A DNA stretch of 64,000 bases from Conus ventricosus (lineage: Eukaryota > Mollusca > Gastropoda > Neogastropoda > Conidae). A program made the translations under genes and the position numbers. The stretch covers positions 6,486,955 through 6,550,954 of the forward strand of contig CM031628.1 in the NCBI GenBank assembly GCA_018398815.1, read 5' to 3'. Below the pieces are notes generated by a model that had not been told where the DNA came from, made no database searches, and was given only the letters and a program-made list of their open reading frames with translations. Positions 1 to 11,744 of the stretch are shown in pieces (the stretch's first letter is position 1; each line of letters opens with the position of its first letter).

Positions 1-805
1 TGTTATTTGTTTTAGGCATTAATAGTTGACCTTTAAATTCCTGTGTGCGCTTGTCATTGTTGTGCGTTATCCACAACCGTTACCTTTCTCACCTGGATTC
101 TGTTTTTGTTTGTTGTTGTTGTTGTTGTTGTTGTTTTTTGTTGTTGTTGTTGTTGTTGTTTTTAACCTATAATTCTCTGTGTCTTTTTGTGAAAACTGTC
201 TTCCTCGTCGATTTGTGCCTCTGTTCCCTTTCTACCCATGCCTTCCCTAATCCCACGTCCCAGGACTTTAAGTTGGACATCTCAATGTCTATCATTTATT
301 TTAAAAAGGTCCATGAAATCTCATCACTCTTAAAACAGTCACCCCATCCAGTAAAGTATTTGGCCTAAGTGAAACAAGGTTAGCTCCGCATAAAAAAGAT
401 AACCTTATTAGCATTTCCCGAATACAACATGAACGACGCGACAGTGATCAACCCCAGCATACTGGCCTTGCCGTATACATCATCAATCAATTGCCAACAT
501 TACCCGACGCAGAATGATCTTGAAACTGATACTGTCGAATGTATCTGGATTGGAAAAAAAAAACTCCAAATCACCGCCATTACTAACGGACATTTATATT
601 GACACCCATCTTCCTCATACGAATGGTATGAAACTTTGTACAAATGATGGATTGGATTCTGTCACAACAATTCAAAACTACTGTTGGGGACTTCAATATT
701 GATATGTTAAAACAACAACCGCTTGGCAAGTACACTATCACTTTTATGCACTCCATCAGTTTGTACAAACCCCAACAAGAATAACTAAAACAACTGCGAC
801 ACTTA

Positions 806-994
806 TTGATCATGTTAACAAAAAACAAATCCGCAATACTAGATGTTTCAGTGGTACATTCTGGTATTAGTGATCACTGTCCAGTCTTCTGCACGTGGTC
901 CTTAAGGCTCCCAAAACCACCACCCAAAGGTCACACGACCATCCAATACCGCCTTTCAAAAAGTTTAATGAAGCAGCATACCCCTATGACTTAA
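806..994 (+). pseudogene. LINE-1 endonuclease C-terminal fragment
   Basis: A short open stretch ends the APE-like endonuclease domain. The tell-tale is the S-D-H-C-P-V motif at 869-886, where the His is a catalytic residue in this nuclease family. The domain is cut off on both sides by frameshifts and stops. Fragments of the upstream endonuclease are scattered from about 400 to 800. Confidence 0.6.
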
Positions 995-1689
995 ACATTT
1001 CCCCATTTCACTTAATTATAATTACTCAGACGTCGATGATGCACTGTCCTTCTGGTACCAAACATTCCTCACCACATAAAATAAACACGCGCCGTTACAT
1101 CAAAAAAGAGTTAGGCATCCGCAGATGAACCCGGGTTAACTCCAGAATTGCTGCAAGAAATGGTACTACGTGACCAACTCAAGGCAGCAAATTTGTTTGA
1201 CGAATACAAAAAGCAGAGAAAATTTGTTTCAAACGAAGTTGAAAAGCCAACAGACTACTTTTAGTCAAATGATAACGGATGCAAAATCCCCAGCGCCAAT
1301 GTGGAGGGGCAATAAACATATTGACGCAACAAAAACGTACAAATTCACAAACTTCAAGCACCAACATCACCCGGACAAATTTAATACCCACTTTCTGTCA
1401 TTATCAGATACCCTTACTCAAGCTTCACAGACGTTAAGAGCACCAAATGAATATACATCCCGACTTCCCCAATACATTTTGCAAACAAAAATTTGGGCCA
1501 GTAACTCAATTAAAATTCCCTTCTTGCTGTACATGAAGTAGGGGATGCACATAGCGCAATAAAGAATAAAAATTTCCCTGGGTCCTGAAAAACATACCCG
1601 CATTTCTTCTCAAACTCGCTTACCTTACATTGTTGGTCTCTTACATACATATATAATCTATCCATTGAAACTAATGTTTTTTCCCGCAG

Positions 1690-2373
1690 GCGTTTTAAAA
1701 ACGCCAAAGTAATCCCCCTTCCAAAATCAAATGATTTGTCGGTCCAAATAATTTCAGACCTATTTTCCTTACTATCGATTCTATCCAAACCCCTTGAAAG
1801 ACACATACACCCACACGTATCTCAGTTCATGGAGAAAAACAAACTATTTCACCCACTCCAATCTGGATTCCGACTAAACATTCCTGCCACAACAGCATTA
1901 TCACGAATGTGTGACTCTTTGGGTTTCAAATATGAACCAATCACAAATGAAGGGGGTTTTCTTTCTTTACTTCAAAAAGGCGTTTGATCTTGTTGATCAT
2001 TCCATTCTTCTAAGAAACTATCTCTCTACTTGAACCATACCCGACAATCTCATTATTCCAATATACTGAACGATAGGGGCTCGTATGTGGCGCTTTAATG
2101 GCAAAACCCACTTCAGACTTTGTCAGACATGGAGTCCCACAGGGCTCTGTACTAGGCCCCCTACTATTCTGCTCTTCATCAATGATTTACCATTGTCCGT
2201 ATCAGATGAAAGGTCACAACAGATTATTTGCGGATGACTCGTCGCTCCTAACGAATGGTAGTGATCTACAGACAATAGAAACTTCTCTCCAGGAAAGTCT
2301 AAACGACGTGTCAGACTTGGGGCATTCAAACTCAATGGTCATACACCCAGCCAAAACCAAATCTAAAGATTAA
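1690..2373 (+). pseudogene. LINE-1 reverse transcriptase fragments
   Basis: Two open stretches in different frames encode the RT fingers (LLSILSKPLERHIHPHVSQF, then HPLQSGFR) and the palm (RHGVPQGSVLGPLLF, then LFADDSSLL). The two catalytic aspartates of the A-D-D box are present at 2,230-2,238. Frameshifts near 1,985 and 2,095 separate the parts, and the F-D block between them is degraded. Confidence 0.75.
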
Positions 2374-3480
2374 GCTACCCGCCAAAAACACCGTTGACTC
2401 CTCTTTCCTAAAACTTCGTTGAATGGCACTTCTATCGAGCAGGTAGACGAGCATCGTGTTTTAGGGTTAACGATAGATAAAGAATTGAAATGGCAATCCA
2501 TTAAATAACGTATGCAAAGTAGTCTCAAAACACCTTTTCCTGTTATCTCAATTAAAGCGCTACGTCAACAGTAATGTGCTTAAACTTTTCTTCAATGCAC
2601 ACATAATGTCACGTATCAATTACGCCTCAAAAGTGTGGGACGGCAGTATGCGTCCAAAAAAAAGGCTGAAATTTTCTCCCTAGACGTGCAGCAAAGCACT
2701 CCATCCAGCTGTATCTCTAACAACAGACGAAAAACTAAAGCGCTGAACATACTTCCTCTGAATTTGGCAATTGGAATCAACAAGGCATCATTTATGTTTA
2801 CAATCTTGACAGATACTATGCCATGTTATATCAATGCCCTTTTTACAAGATCGAACAGCTTTTCTGGCTTTGAAAGAAATTCCTTCTTCCCTACCCACGC
2901 ATTGATCTATACAAAACAAGCCTACTTACTCTGGACCATATGTCTGGAACTCACTTCCACCGAATCTACAAAACATGAAACTTTAAAACTTTTCAAGGAA
3001 AATTTGCATAAACATTTTATGTCTCAGTAGTTAAATTAAATTTGATTACAATGATTAGCGTCCACTCGCTAAGTCTTCTGTGAACCATACTTTGAATAAA
3101 TCGTCTAAACATAAAACCTACTCCGTTTTAAAAACGCTCATCCCCACTCCCACTCTGTCTACCATCCTTTTCTCCTAACCCTACCTACCATTCTCTCTTC
3201 CCCACCTCTGACCTCTCTCTCTCTCTGTAGTTTTTGTTTGTTTGTTTGTTTGCTTGTAAGTTTCCTTTTGTTTTACCATCCCCCATCTCATTAGTGCTTT
3301 TATGAGTAGTTTGCTTATTTATTGTAGAATTAGATTATCATGTTGCTATGTTGAATTGTCTGTATGAATGATATGTGCTGAAATAATGTATGCATGACAA
3401 GGACAGATTGTAAGACTAGGCTTTTGGCCTAAAATCTTCATCCTTGGTATTAAAGATCAATCAATCAATCAATCAATCAA

Positions 3481-3565
3481 TCTCTCTCTCTCCTTTTCTC
3501 TCTCTCCTCTCTCTTCTCTCTCCCTCTCTCTCTCTCTCTCTCTTCCCCTCTCTCTCTCTCCCTTG
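3481..3565. repeat. (CT)n microsatellite
   Basis: Impure (CT)n/(TC)n run directly after the ATCA tail of LINE-1. Sequence 3,566-3,820 after it shows no gene. Confidence 0.9.
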
Positions 3566-3825
3566 CTCAAGTCTGTCCCAGCTCATTTGCCTCGTTTCTC
3601 TGTCTTTGTTTCCGTGTTGTCAATGTCCCTTCATTTGCCTCCTTCCCCCTCATTGCTTCAGCCTGAACATATCATAGCTTGTCACGACCAGCCGAAAATT
3701 CATAATGTCTTCCACCCCTTACACCTTGAAAGGTATTTGTTTAGTGTGTTATTATCATGAAATACTCGGAATAATTGTTCATAAACCCAATTTTGAAGCA
3801 GAATACTTTCACACTCATACATGCA

Positions 3826-3852
3826 CGCACGCACACACACACACACACACCC

Positions 3853-3890
<38 letters not shown>

Positions 3891-4001
3891 CCACACACAC
3901 CACACGCATACGCACAAAACACAGGCACACACACACACACACACACACACCAACACACACACACCACACCACACACACACACACATATATAAATATATAT
4001 A

Positions 4002-4040
<39 letters not shown>

Positions 4041-4049
4041 ATAATATAT
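3826..4049. repeat. (CA)n then (TA)n compound microsatellite
   Basis: Imperfect (CA)n from about 3,830 to 3,985, followed by (TA)n to 4,049. The (TA)n abuts the Tc1-like element, whose family inserts at TA dinucleotides, so the tract may have served as target. Confidence 0.95.
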
Positions 4050-5539
4050 ACTGGGCTTTATATAAACGCGAAAAAATTTAAAGGCATTTTTGGGTGAAAA
4101 GGGGTGAATATTGAACCGGTGGCAAGTTTTTGGGTCCAAGTCCACGTGCAGTGAAAAAATTGTGTGAGCAACACATCATTCCCGGCATTGGAGGGTCAAC
4201 AAAAATGGCAAACTGGTTGCTGCATGTGGGCACGTGCACACCCTGCAGAGCAAAGTTAACCAGCGACAAGTACGCAGGCATGCAGCCTTTATAAACCGCG
4301 CTACAAGGTTCAGGTAACGACTTGCGTCTGAGCGCTACAGAGATGCCAAGACTACGAGCAGAGGAACGCAAAACGTGCCCTAGGCCATCTGGAGGCTGGT
4401 GTGGATGCCAGCAGGTCGCCAACATCTTTAACGTCCACATTTCAACCATCTATCGTCTGCAGCACCGCATGCGAGTCACTGGTACCACTGATGGGTCGTC
4501 CCTGGCCAGGCCGTCCTCGTGTCGCCACACCAAGAGAGGATCGCCATCTTGTTCGAACCCATCTGCGGGACAGGCGGCAAACAGCCGCTAACACTGCTCG
4601 ACAGGTGCCTGGGAATCTCCAGCAATGAATCAGCCTCAACACTGTGCGGCGGCGTCTTCAGGAGAATGGGCTGGTATGTAGGCGTCCTCACATAGGTCCG
4701 ATACTGACACCAAGACACCGGCAGGACAGGCTGCAGTGGGCACAAGCCTGAATTAACTGGCGCAGGCAGCATGGGGGACGCATACTGTTCTCAGATGAGA
4801 GCCGTTTTTGTATTGACATGGCTGACGGTCGTGTCAGAATATGGCGTCGACCTGGTGAACGCTACGCTGACTCCTGTGTTGTAGAGCGGAACCCCTGGGG
4901 AGGCCCGAACGTTATGATATGGGGTGCAATTGGCATTAACCACGCCATAGGACCAGTCATCTTTCAGAACATTGGTCCTGGTCGTGGACAGGGTGTCAAT
5001 GCACAGCGCTACATCAACCAGGTGCTCAGACCCCATGTCGTTCCTTTTTTGTGCAACACCCAAACTGGACATTCCAACAGGACAATGCAAGACCACTCAC
5101 CGCCAGGGCCACCCAGCAATTTCTTCAGCATAACAACGTCAATGTGTTGCCCTGGCTAGCCCTCAGTCCCGATTTAAACCCAATAGAACATTTTTGGGAT
5201 GAACTTGGCAGACGGTTGGACCTCCTGCGTTCATGACCAGCAACAGCAGCTCAACTTCACCAGGCCATTGTCCATGTGTGGGCTGGTGTGCCAAGAGGAC
5301 GCATCAACCATCTGGTCAACTCAATGTGCCGCAGGTATCAAGCAGTTGTCAACGCAAATGGTGGCCACACACGGTATTAGGACGTCAAGCTGGTTTGTCA
5401 CATCACCTTGGATTTTCGACACAAAAGACATATTGCTGATGACATTTTCACACATTACCGGTGTAATGAATCAAATTACGTTGAATTCTCGCTTTCACTC
5501 TTTAGCTTGTTTTGTTTTCGCGTTTTTTATGGAAGTCAG

Positions 5540-5540
<1 letters not shown>
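4050..5540 (+). mobile_element. Tc1/mariner-like DNA transposon, copy 1
   Basis: About 1.5 kb bounded by short inverted termini. The left end reads ctttatataaacgcgaaaa and the right end, reverse-complemented, reads acttccataaaaaacgcg. Both ends lie in TA-rich DNA, as expected for TA target duplication. The inside is a broken DD34E transposase. A second copy lies inverted at 32,462-34,052. The region between transposase end (about 5,440) and right terminus holds no other gene. Confidence 0.9.
4342..5440 (+). pseudogene. Tc1-like transposase (DD34E), frameshifted
   Basis: Cut-and-paste transposase of the Tc1 group. The N-terminus (MPRLRAEER onward, 4,342) leads into a helix-turn-helix region (VANIFNVHISTIYRL, about 4,414-4,458). 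A basic GRPRVATPRE-type linker follows near 4,510-4,550. The catalytic core shows the first Asp in FSDESRF (about 4,789-4,810), the second in FQQDNARP (Asp codon 5,081) and the Glu in SPDLNPIEHFWDEL (Glu codon 5,186). The last two are 34 residues apart, diagnostic of Tc1. The reading frame changes at least four times and stops occur, for example near 4,755, so the gene is dead. Some indels may be consensus errors, because the second copy is broken at different places. Confidence 0.9.
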
Positions 5541-5542
<2 letters not shown>

Positions 5543-5581
<39 letters not shown>

Positions 5582-5600
5582 ATATATTTTATATATATTT
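5543..5600. repeat. (TA)n/AT-rich tract
   Basis: Almost pure alternating T and A between the Tc1-like right end and the MITE left end. Confidence 0.95.
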
Positions 5601-6173
5601 ATTGAATTATAAACAAAGCTTGCTCTTATGTCTTAGATTGAAGAAATAGGGGGAGATAAGCATTCATATCTGCAGTGGTAGATAATTCTGTCTAACAGTA
5701 TGTGCTTGAGTGGGTGAATGGGGAAAAAATGAAATAAATGCTTCTCAAAATGAGCCTTTAGCAAGCTTATAGTCACCAAGGGGGAGACAATCTCCAATGG
5801 GGAGGAAAACTCACTAACATAACTCCTGCTCAGATACCGATTTTTCGAAACTGATTGTTTCTCCTCAGTGACCGCGGAAAGTGGTAATTTGACTCCTCTG
5901 CCTTTTCAGTTTTAAGAAGAATGCTATCCCAGAAAAGGCTGGTGTGCAATACCGTAGTGTGTTTGTTGAGTTTTCGAAAAACCAACCAAAGGTGCCACCT
6001 AAGAAACAAACGAAAATCATGAAAGAGCAAAACAAGCTACATTTTCTTGTGAAAAGTAGAAAATAATATTAAATTATAAAAAGATATCCTCTAAGACACA
6101 AGTGCTGAGGGCCAGTTATCTCCCCTATTTCTTCAATCTAAGACATAAGAGCAAGCTTTGTTTATAATTCAAT
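5601..6173. mobile_element. MITE: non-autonomous DNA transposon with long terminal inverted repeats, copy 1
   Basis: The first 57 bases (5,601-5,657, beginning attgaattataaacaaagc) reappear almost perfectly reverse-complemented at 6,116-6,173. Total length is about 573 bp with no coding capacity, which is the form of a miniature inverted-repeat transposable element. ATTT follows the right end and precedes the left end, a possible 4-base target duplication, although the AT-rich flank makes this weak. The superfamily cannot be named. An inverted second copy is at 31,786-32,375. Confidence 0.75.
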
Positions 6174-6367
6174 ATTTCTTGCAGTCATTGCAACACCAAG
6201 CTGCTCTTATGTTGCTGGAATGGTGCTCGGTACTTATCCTTGGAAATTTATTAGTTTGTTGTATATATATATATATATATATATTTTATATATATAATAT
6301 ATATATATATATATATTATGTTATATATTATATGTAAAATACAGTGAGAGAGAGAGAGAGAGAGGAG

Positions 6368-6413
<46 letters not shown>

Positions 6414-6850
6414 CTTTTATCACTGCCTCAGTGTAAACGCTTATTTGCTTTCAGATCAATGAGGTTGTCTGACCCCAGTGATTATCTGCATCCAATTGCA
6501 GGACTTGTAGAACGGGCAGGTAAGATCCGTATCATGACCTGGAATTTATCATATTTTAGCGCTAATAACTTGGACGCTCTCATTTTCTGTTGACGTAATC
6601 AGTGTGTAACCATGGTGACGTTTATTGGCAGTGCTGATGGCTCTGCGACTTCCTCAGTGGTCCTTCAGGTGTTTGTCATTTCTCGCTGCAAGTTGACTGA
6701 AACAGATTTTGAAACAGACAAACAATCACTCACTTCAATGAAAAGTAAGAAAGACTTTTGCTTTTTTAATTAAGTTGTGACATGTCGGGTTTCATCCCAA
6801 CCCCTGTTTAAAATTTCAGTTTGTTAAAAAGGCAACCCTGAGATTATAAA
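6174..6850. other. AT and GA microsatellites plus unassigned single-copy-like DNA
   Basis: (TA)n at about 6,260-6,325 and (GA)n at about 6,342-6,408. I see no gene in 6,411-6,850. The same segment recurs inverted at about 31,140-31,510, so it belongs to the duplicated block. Confidence 0.7.
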
Positions 6851-8787
6851 GGGAGATTCTTTTGGCTTGGCTTCCAGCGAAGATTATTGGGGGGTTGCCC
6901 ACTTTGGGTTTTGCAGGCGCGCGATGGTAAGAGCCCTATGGGGACAGGCTTGATCGGCCAATCGGCCACAAGTCAGCGTGGGGTTTCCAGTGGTTCTTGG
7001 GGCTGCGGGTGCTTTCCTCCTTTGCCTCTTTTTCAGGACTTTTTTGCGGGGGGCTTAAAAAGGGACGACCCAGCCTTGTAAATCGTGCTTCTCCGGCGCC
7101 ACGGCCCGGCGGGCGGGGTTTCTGCCCACGGGCGGTGGTGGGGGGAAATTTTTCTGAGGTTTTCTTTAGTTTTGCTTTGTAGCGCTTTTTAGGTGCTCCC
7201 TTCACGAGGGCCCCAGTGGAAAACTCCGTAGGGACTATTTTTGGACTGTTTTTTTGGGGAGGCAGTGATCCCCCAAACCTGGGAATTTTCCCTGCCAGCG
7301 CAGTTGGTTTTTCAGCATTTAGGTTCTATGTTGGGGCCCTCCGCTCTTTCGAGGACTTCGATTTTGGTGGTAAATTCACTCCAATGGTTTTGAGAATTGT
7401 GCAGGGGCAGCGTGCTGGAAAGAAATTCAAGGGTGGGCGGTGGTGCGGAAAAGGCCCCAGGGATCGAGCCTTTACAGGAGTGGGGTTTCAGTATGCTGCA
7501 CGAAAACGTTTTTTGGGGGGCTTTGCTTCAAATCCCGGTTGTTCCACCACTCTTTTGTAGAGTTTTCCCGAATGCACGGTTTGCTTTGGCCGGGTTGTGT
7601 CATTTTCTTTATCAAGCTTGGGATCTGAGAGTTTGGGCACCCCCGATAGCTGAACGGTGGACGGGGTTCAGCTTGACTGGCCAAACTGTGATGGAAAGGG
7701 GGAGTGAAAAATCTGGGTCGGGGGTGCAGGTGATGCAGGATTTCTGTTTTTTTTTAGGCTAATTTTTCCCGTCCAAAGAGTGTGGCCCGCCTCTGCAAAG
7801 CGGAAATTAGCCTTTTTTGAGTGCTTTTTTGTGGAGGGAACGAGGGGTGGATGGGCTGCGAAAAGGAAATCTTGGATTTAATTTCTCCCCGCGGCTTTGT
7901 GTGGGCCTGTAGTCGCCGCGGTTTTAAAAGGCTGGGCCCTCAGTGCGGGGGAAATGGGGTAGACGCCAAAACTTTGGGCTTCAAGGTCTCCAAGGGGGTT
8001 TCTGGGCATCATGCTAAAAAAAAAATGCTGAAGAGTTTTGGAGCTAGAAACCCGCCCCGCCCTTGACGCCGTTTGGATGGAAAAAACTCCCAGGGACACC
8101 GTTGATCTATACCCGCCCTGTTGGTTTCTGCAGCTGGTGATCATGTTAGGAATTTTGGTGGACAGCCCATTTTTCCGAATTTGTCAAAGACCTTTCCTGC
8201 CCAAGTGTCAAAGCTTTTGTGAGATCGACCCAAAAATATGAAGAGTCCTTGTTCTGCTCGCGACTTCTGCTGGAGGGGGAGACAAATACCCTGTCGGGGG
8301 TGCTCCTGTTGGCTCTGAAGCCACATGGGTTCAGGAAAGGGGTTATTTTCGTGTGGGGATCGTTGTTCAGAAAACCCTGCGGGATCTTTCCCGATTGAGG
8401 AAGGTGAGCCGCGGTAACTGGAGCAGTCTATTTTCTCCCTTGCTTTTTACAGGATGATGAGACTGCATCGCGAAACCTGTGGAAAATTTTCCTTTCTCCC
8501 AACAGCATGAAAACATCTCAGGGTTTGTTTTGGAGGAGGGCCTCCAGGATCCATATCTTGGGGGTTTGCCTCAACCCTGCGCCTTGCCCCCTTTACGGGG
8601 GTGGCTTTGGTGATCCCAGTGCGAACCCATCAAATTCACCTGAGGATGTTTTCAGGGGCCGCATTGTGCTCTTTGGGCGTACGGTCAGCGGAAAAAGTGC
8701 CGAAAATGCTTTTGACCCGGGGCTCAGGAGGATGCCCCGTTGTGAGTACGCTTGTTTGTCTGCGCTGCGCAGGGGGTCTGGCCTGGT
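6851..8787 (-). mobile_element. LINE-2: second non-LTR retrotransposon, C-terminal part, copy 1
   Basis: Minus-strand relic of an endonuclease/RT LINE of the type often mis-annotated in invertebrates as craniofacial development protein 2-like. The clearest piece is GAPKKRYKAKLKK near 7,163-7,202, a conserved C-terminal block. The RT core can be followed towards 8,787 by alignment with the better preserved plus-strand copy at 28,890-31,030. The 3' end is close to 6,851. The sequence shows inflated G, C and T homopolymers and a broken frame throughout, and it stops at the assembly gap, so the 5' half is missing here. Confidence 0.75.
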
Positions 8788-9787
8788 NNNNNNNNNNNNN
8801 NNNNNNNNNNNNNNNNNNNNNNNNNNNNNNNNNNNNNNNNNNNNNNNNNNNNNNNNNNNNNNNNNNNNNNNNNNNNNNNNNNNNNNNNNNNNNNNNNNNN
8901 NNNNNNNNNNNNNNNNNNNNNNNNNNNNNNNNNNNNNNNNNNNNNNNNNNNNNNNNNNNNNNNNNNNNNNNNNNNNNNNNNNNNNNNNNNNNNNNNNNNN
9001 NNNNNNNNNNNNNNNNNNNNNNNNNNNNNNNNNNNNNNNNNNNNNNNNNNNNNNNNNNNNNNNNNNNNNNNNNNNNNNNNNNNNNNNNNNNNNNNNNNNN
9101 NNNNNNNNNNNNNNNNNNNNNNNNNNNNNNNNNNNNNNNNNNNNNNNNNNNNNNNNNNNNNNNNNNNNNNNNNNNNNNNNNNNNNNNNNNNNNNNNNNNN
9201 NNNNNNNNNNNNNNNNNNNNNNNNNNNNNNNNNNNNNNNNNNNNNNNNNNNNNNNNNNNNNNNNNNNNNNNNNNNNNNNNNNNNNNNNNNNNNNNNNNNN
9301 NNNNNNNNNNNNNNNNNNNNNNNNNNNNNNNNNNNNNNNNNNNNNNNNNNNNNNNNNNNNNNNNNNNNNNNNNNNNNNNNNNNNNNNNNNNNNNNNNNNN
9401 NNNNNNNNNNNNNNNNNNNNNNNNNNNNNNNNNNNNNNNNNNNNNNNNNNNNNNNNNNNNNNNNNNNNNNNNNNNNNNNNNNNNNNNNNNNNNNNNNNNN
9501 NNNNNNNNNNNNNNNNNNNNNNNNNNNNNNNNNNNNNNNNNNNNNNNNNNNNNNNNNNNNNNNNNNNNNNNNNNNNNNNNNNNNNNNNNNNNNNNNNNNN
9601 NNNNNNNNNNNNNNNNNNNNNNNNNNNNNNNNNNNNNNNNNNNNNNNNNNNNNNNNNNNNNNNNNNNNNNNNNNNNNNNNNNNNNNNNNNNNNNNNNNNN
9701 NNNNNNNNNNNNNNNNNNNNNNNNNNNNNNNNNNNNNNNNNNNNNNNNNNNNNNNNNNNNNNNNNNNNNNNNNNNNNNNNNNNNNNN
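8788..9787. other. Assembly gap (1000 N)
   Basis: Exactly 1000 unknown bases, a conventional scaffold gap of arbitrary length. Confidence 1.
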
Positions 9788-10080
9788 TAGGCCCTAACAT
9801 CACATAAAAGTTGGATTTTGCTCACTCTATATCATCATAAAAGGGATCAATGGTACGAGCCAGAATCATTCATCTGATCTTCCACCGGCCATCTTTAGGA
9901 CAGGAACCTGTACCATTGGCAAAGACTCTTAAAGCGTGCAATGCCAAAGTGTAAGTACTGAAATATATTAGGAATCCCTTATTTCTTCTTCTACATGATC
10001 ATGGAATTGTCTTCCAGATCATATTAATTAAAGCCAGTCATTCCTGACGCAAACAACCATTATTTATCTGTCGATGTTCC
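9788..10080. other. Noncoding DNA, start of direct duplication (copy A)
   Basis: No gene visible. From about 9,830 the sequence parallels about 44,520 onward with many small differences. Confidence 0.7.
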
Positions 10081-10422
10081 TGCAGTCCCTCTGTATTTCT
10101 TAACCTTGTGAGAGAAAGGAGGAAAGTGTTGAGTGTGTTTAATGTTCCTGCAGTCCCTCTGTATTTCTGATCGTGGTCAGAGAAAGGAGGAAAGTGTTGA
10201 GTGTGTTTAATGTTCCTGCAGTCCCTCTGTATTTCTTAACCTTGTGAGAGAAAGGGGGAAAGTGTTGAGTGTGTTTAATGTTTCTGCAGTCCCTCTGTAT
10301 TTCTGATCGTGGTTCAGAGAAAGGAGGGAAGTGTTGAGTGTGTTTAATGTTCCTGCAGTTCCTCTGTATTTCTGATCGTGGTTAGAGAAAGGAGGAAAGT
10401 GTTGAGTGTGTTTAATGGCCAC
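10081..10422. repeat. Minisatellite, about 68-bp unit, about 5 copies
   Basis: Units beginning tgcagtccctctgtatttct start near 10,081, 10,149, 10,217, 10,284 and 10,353. Two alternating unit types differ in the middle (taaccttgtgag versus tgatcgtggtcag). The matching array in the other copy (44,780-45,280) has more units. Confidence 0.9.
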
Positions 10423-11063
10423 CTGGCTGATGACTCACTATGTGCTGATAGTCATTGGATGGAAACAGAAAGAGCACGATTTGTTGACATGTCCTGGTTG
10501 TAATGAAGCTTGTGCAGACACTATTTCCAATTCTCCACCAAACTACATTTCAAACTCTTTTTAAAGGTAAACTCGATCTACAGACAGTCTCATTAAAAAA
10601 AAAAACAAATTGATACAACAGTTGTGAGATCTGCATATTGACGATTTTCTATTTTAACTTCCCCAGATATTTTATGGTTACCTGGGCCTGAATCTGGCCA
10701 TTGCTTTTAACTTCTTGAATATCGAGTGCGACCCCTTGTTGCCAAATTTGCTCCAGGGGCCAACAGACTGAGTCGCACTATTTTATGTTATTTTATGTTA
10801 CTTTTTAACATGCGCGCTGGTGACCTACTCGATTTTGAGTGAACCAGTACTTTAGGAAGAAGAAGAAGAGATATAGGTATAATGACTGTCAAGTATTCTG
10901 AAATGTTATCCCTGTGATATATATTTTTTCAGTTGCGCTGTTTAGAGTGTACAGACATTACCAACAAGATTAATATTGGTTAAAGACGTTAACTCAGTCA
11001 CACACTGGACGTTTTTGTTGTTATAAGACTTTTTTAAATGATGGTTACAGGACTCCCCCCCCC

Positions 11064-11128
<65 letters not shown>

Positions 11129-11740
11129 CTTCTCCTCTCTCTCTCTTCTCACCTTCTTCTCTCTCTCACCTTCTCTCTCTCTCTTTAAATAGACATTTTT
11201 TTCTTTTCTTTCTGTTATTTTTCTGGTCCGTATTTCTCAATGTCGTTAAGAAGCAGTAACTTGAAAGTTGTGTGATCGTCTTCCATTTCTCACTGTTGTC
11301 TGAATATTTCGCACTGAAGTTAATTTAAACGAAAAAAGCAAACGTGTTCAGTTCTGGTGGTCAAATACCATCGTTTTGTAACAGTGTTTGTACATACGAA
11401 TTTGTTCCAAATCACTGTTGCCGTGATAAGATGATTATCTGAATGTACTGGCAAAAACGAGCATCATCAGATGAGCATGAACTGAACATTTGTAACACAC
11501 TGAGTCTACCAACAGAAAGACAGCAACATCCTAAGTCCTACACATGAATGACAGCCGAGGTGATGACCCAGAGTTTACCTGTCTGTTCTGCAGGATGTTG
11601 GAGTGGTTGTGGGGAGTCATAGGCTGACGAAGTCGACCTGAAAGCAAATTAAAAAATGTGGATAATTAAATCTTGACTACCAAGGACCCATTTATGTGTG
11701 TTCTTCATAATAATATTCTCCTCCCATGCTCTTATGATTA
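10423..11740. other. Noncoding interval with poly-C/(CT)n tract
   Basis: No gene recognised on either strand. A C homopolymer followed by (CT)n lies at about 11,056-11,185. The interval is duplicated at 45,281-46,320. Confidence 0.7.
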
Positions 11741-11744
11741 CCAT

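Larger units (their letters stand above)
1..3480 (+). mobile_element. LINE-1: degraded Jockey/CR1-like non-LTR retrotransposon, copy 1
   Basis: Relic of an element that copies itself by target-primed reverse transcription. Readable fragments in order are an APE-type endonuclease end (SDHCPV at 869-886), a finger/palm segment near 1,690-1,920 (phrases like HPLQSGFR), a palm segment HGVPQGSVLGPLLF at about 2,128-2,170, and the RT catalytic FADD at 2,227-2,238. C-terminal RT/thumb debris lies at 2,635-3,030. The 3' end is a short (ATCA)n tail at about 3,452-3,482. Frames change repeatedly and stops interrupt every domain, so no protein can be made. The 5' part (1-370) holds a (GTT)n tract and no recognisable coding sequence. 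The clade is inferred from motif style only. A second copy lies inverted at 34,712-38,290. Confidence 0.85.

Noticed and set aside
3700..4145. Open frames rich in His/Thr or Cys/Val
   Set aside because: They are translations of (CA)n/(TG)n. The same holds near 12,416-13,048, 22,099-22,484, 23,454-23,780 (outside the proposed exon), 24,706-25,199, 39,043-40,004, 41,188-41,679, 50,729-51,061, 53,454-53,693 and 58,178-58,520.
8507..9825. Very long open frames on both strands
   Set aside because: They are open only because they cross 1000 unknown bases. The same applies to 26,267-27,403.
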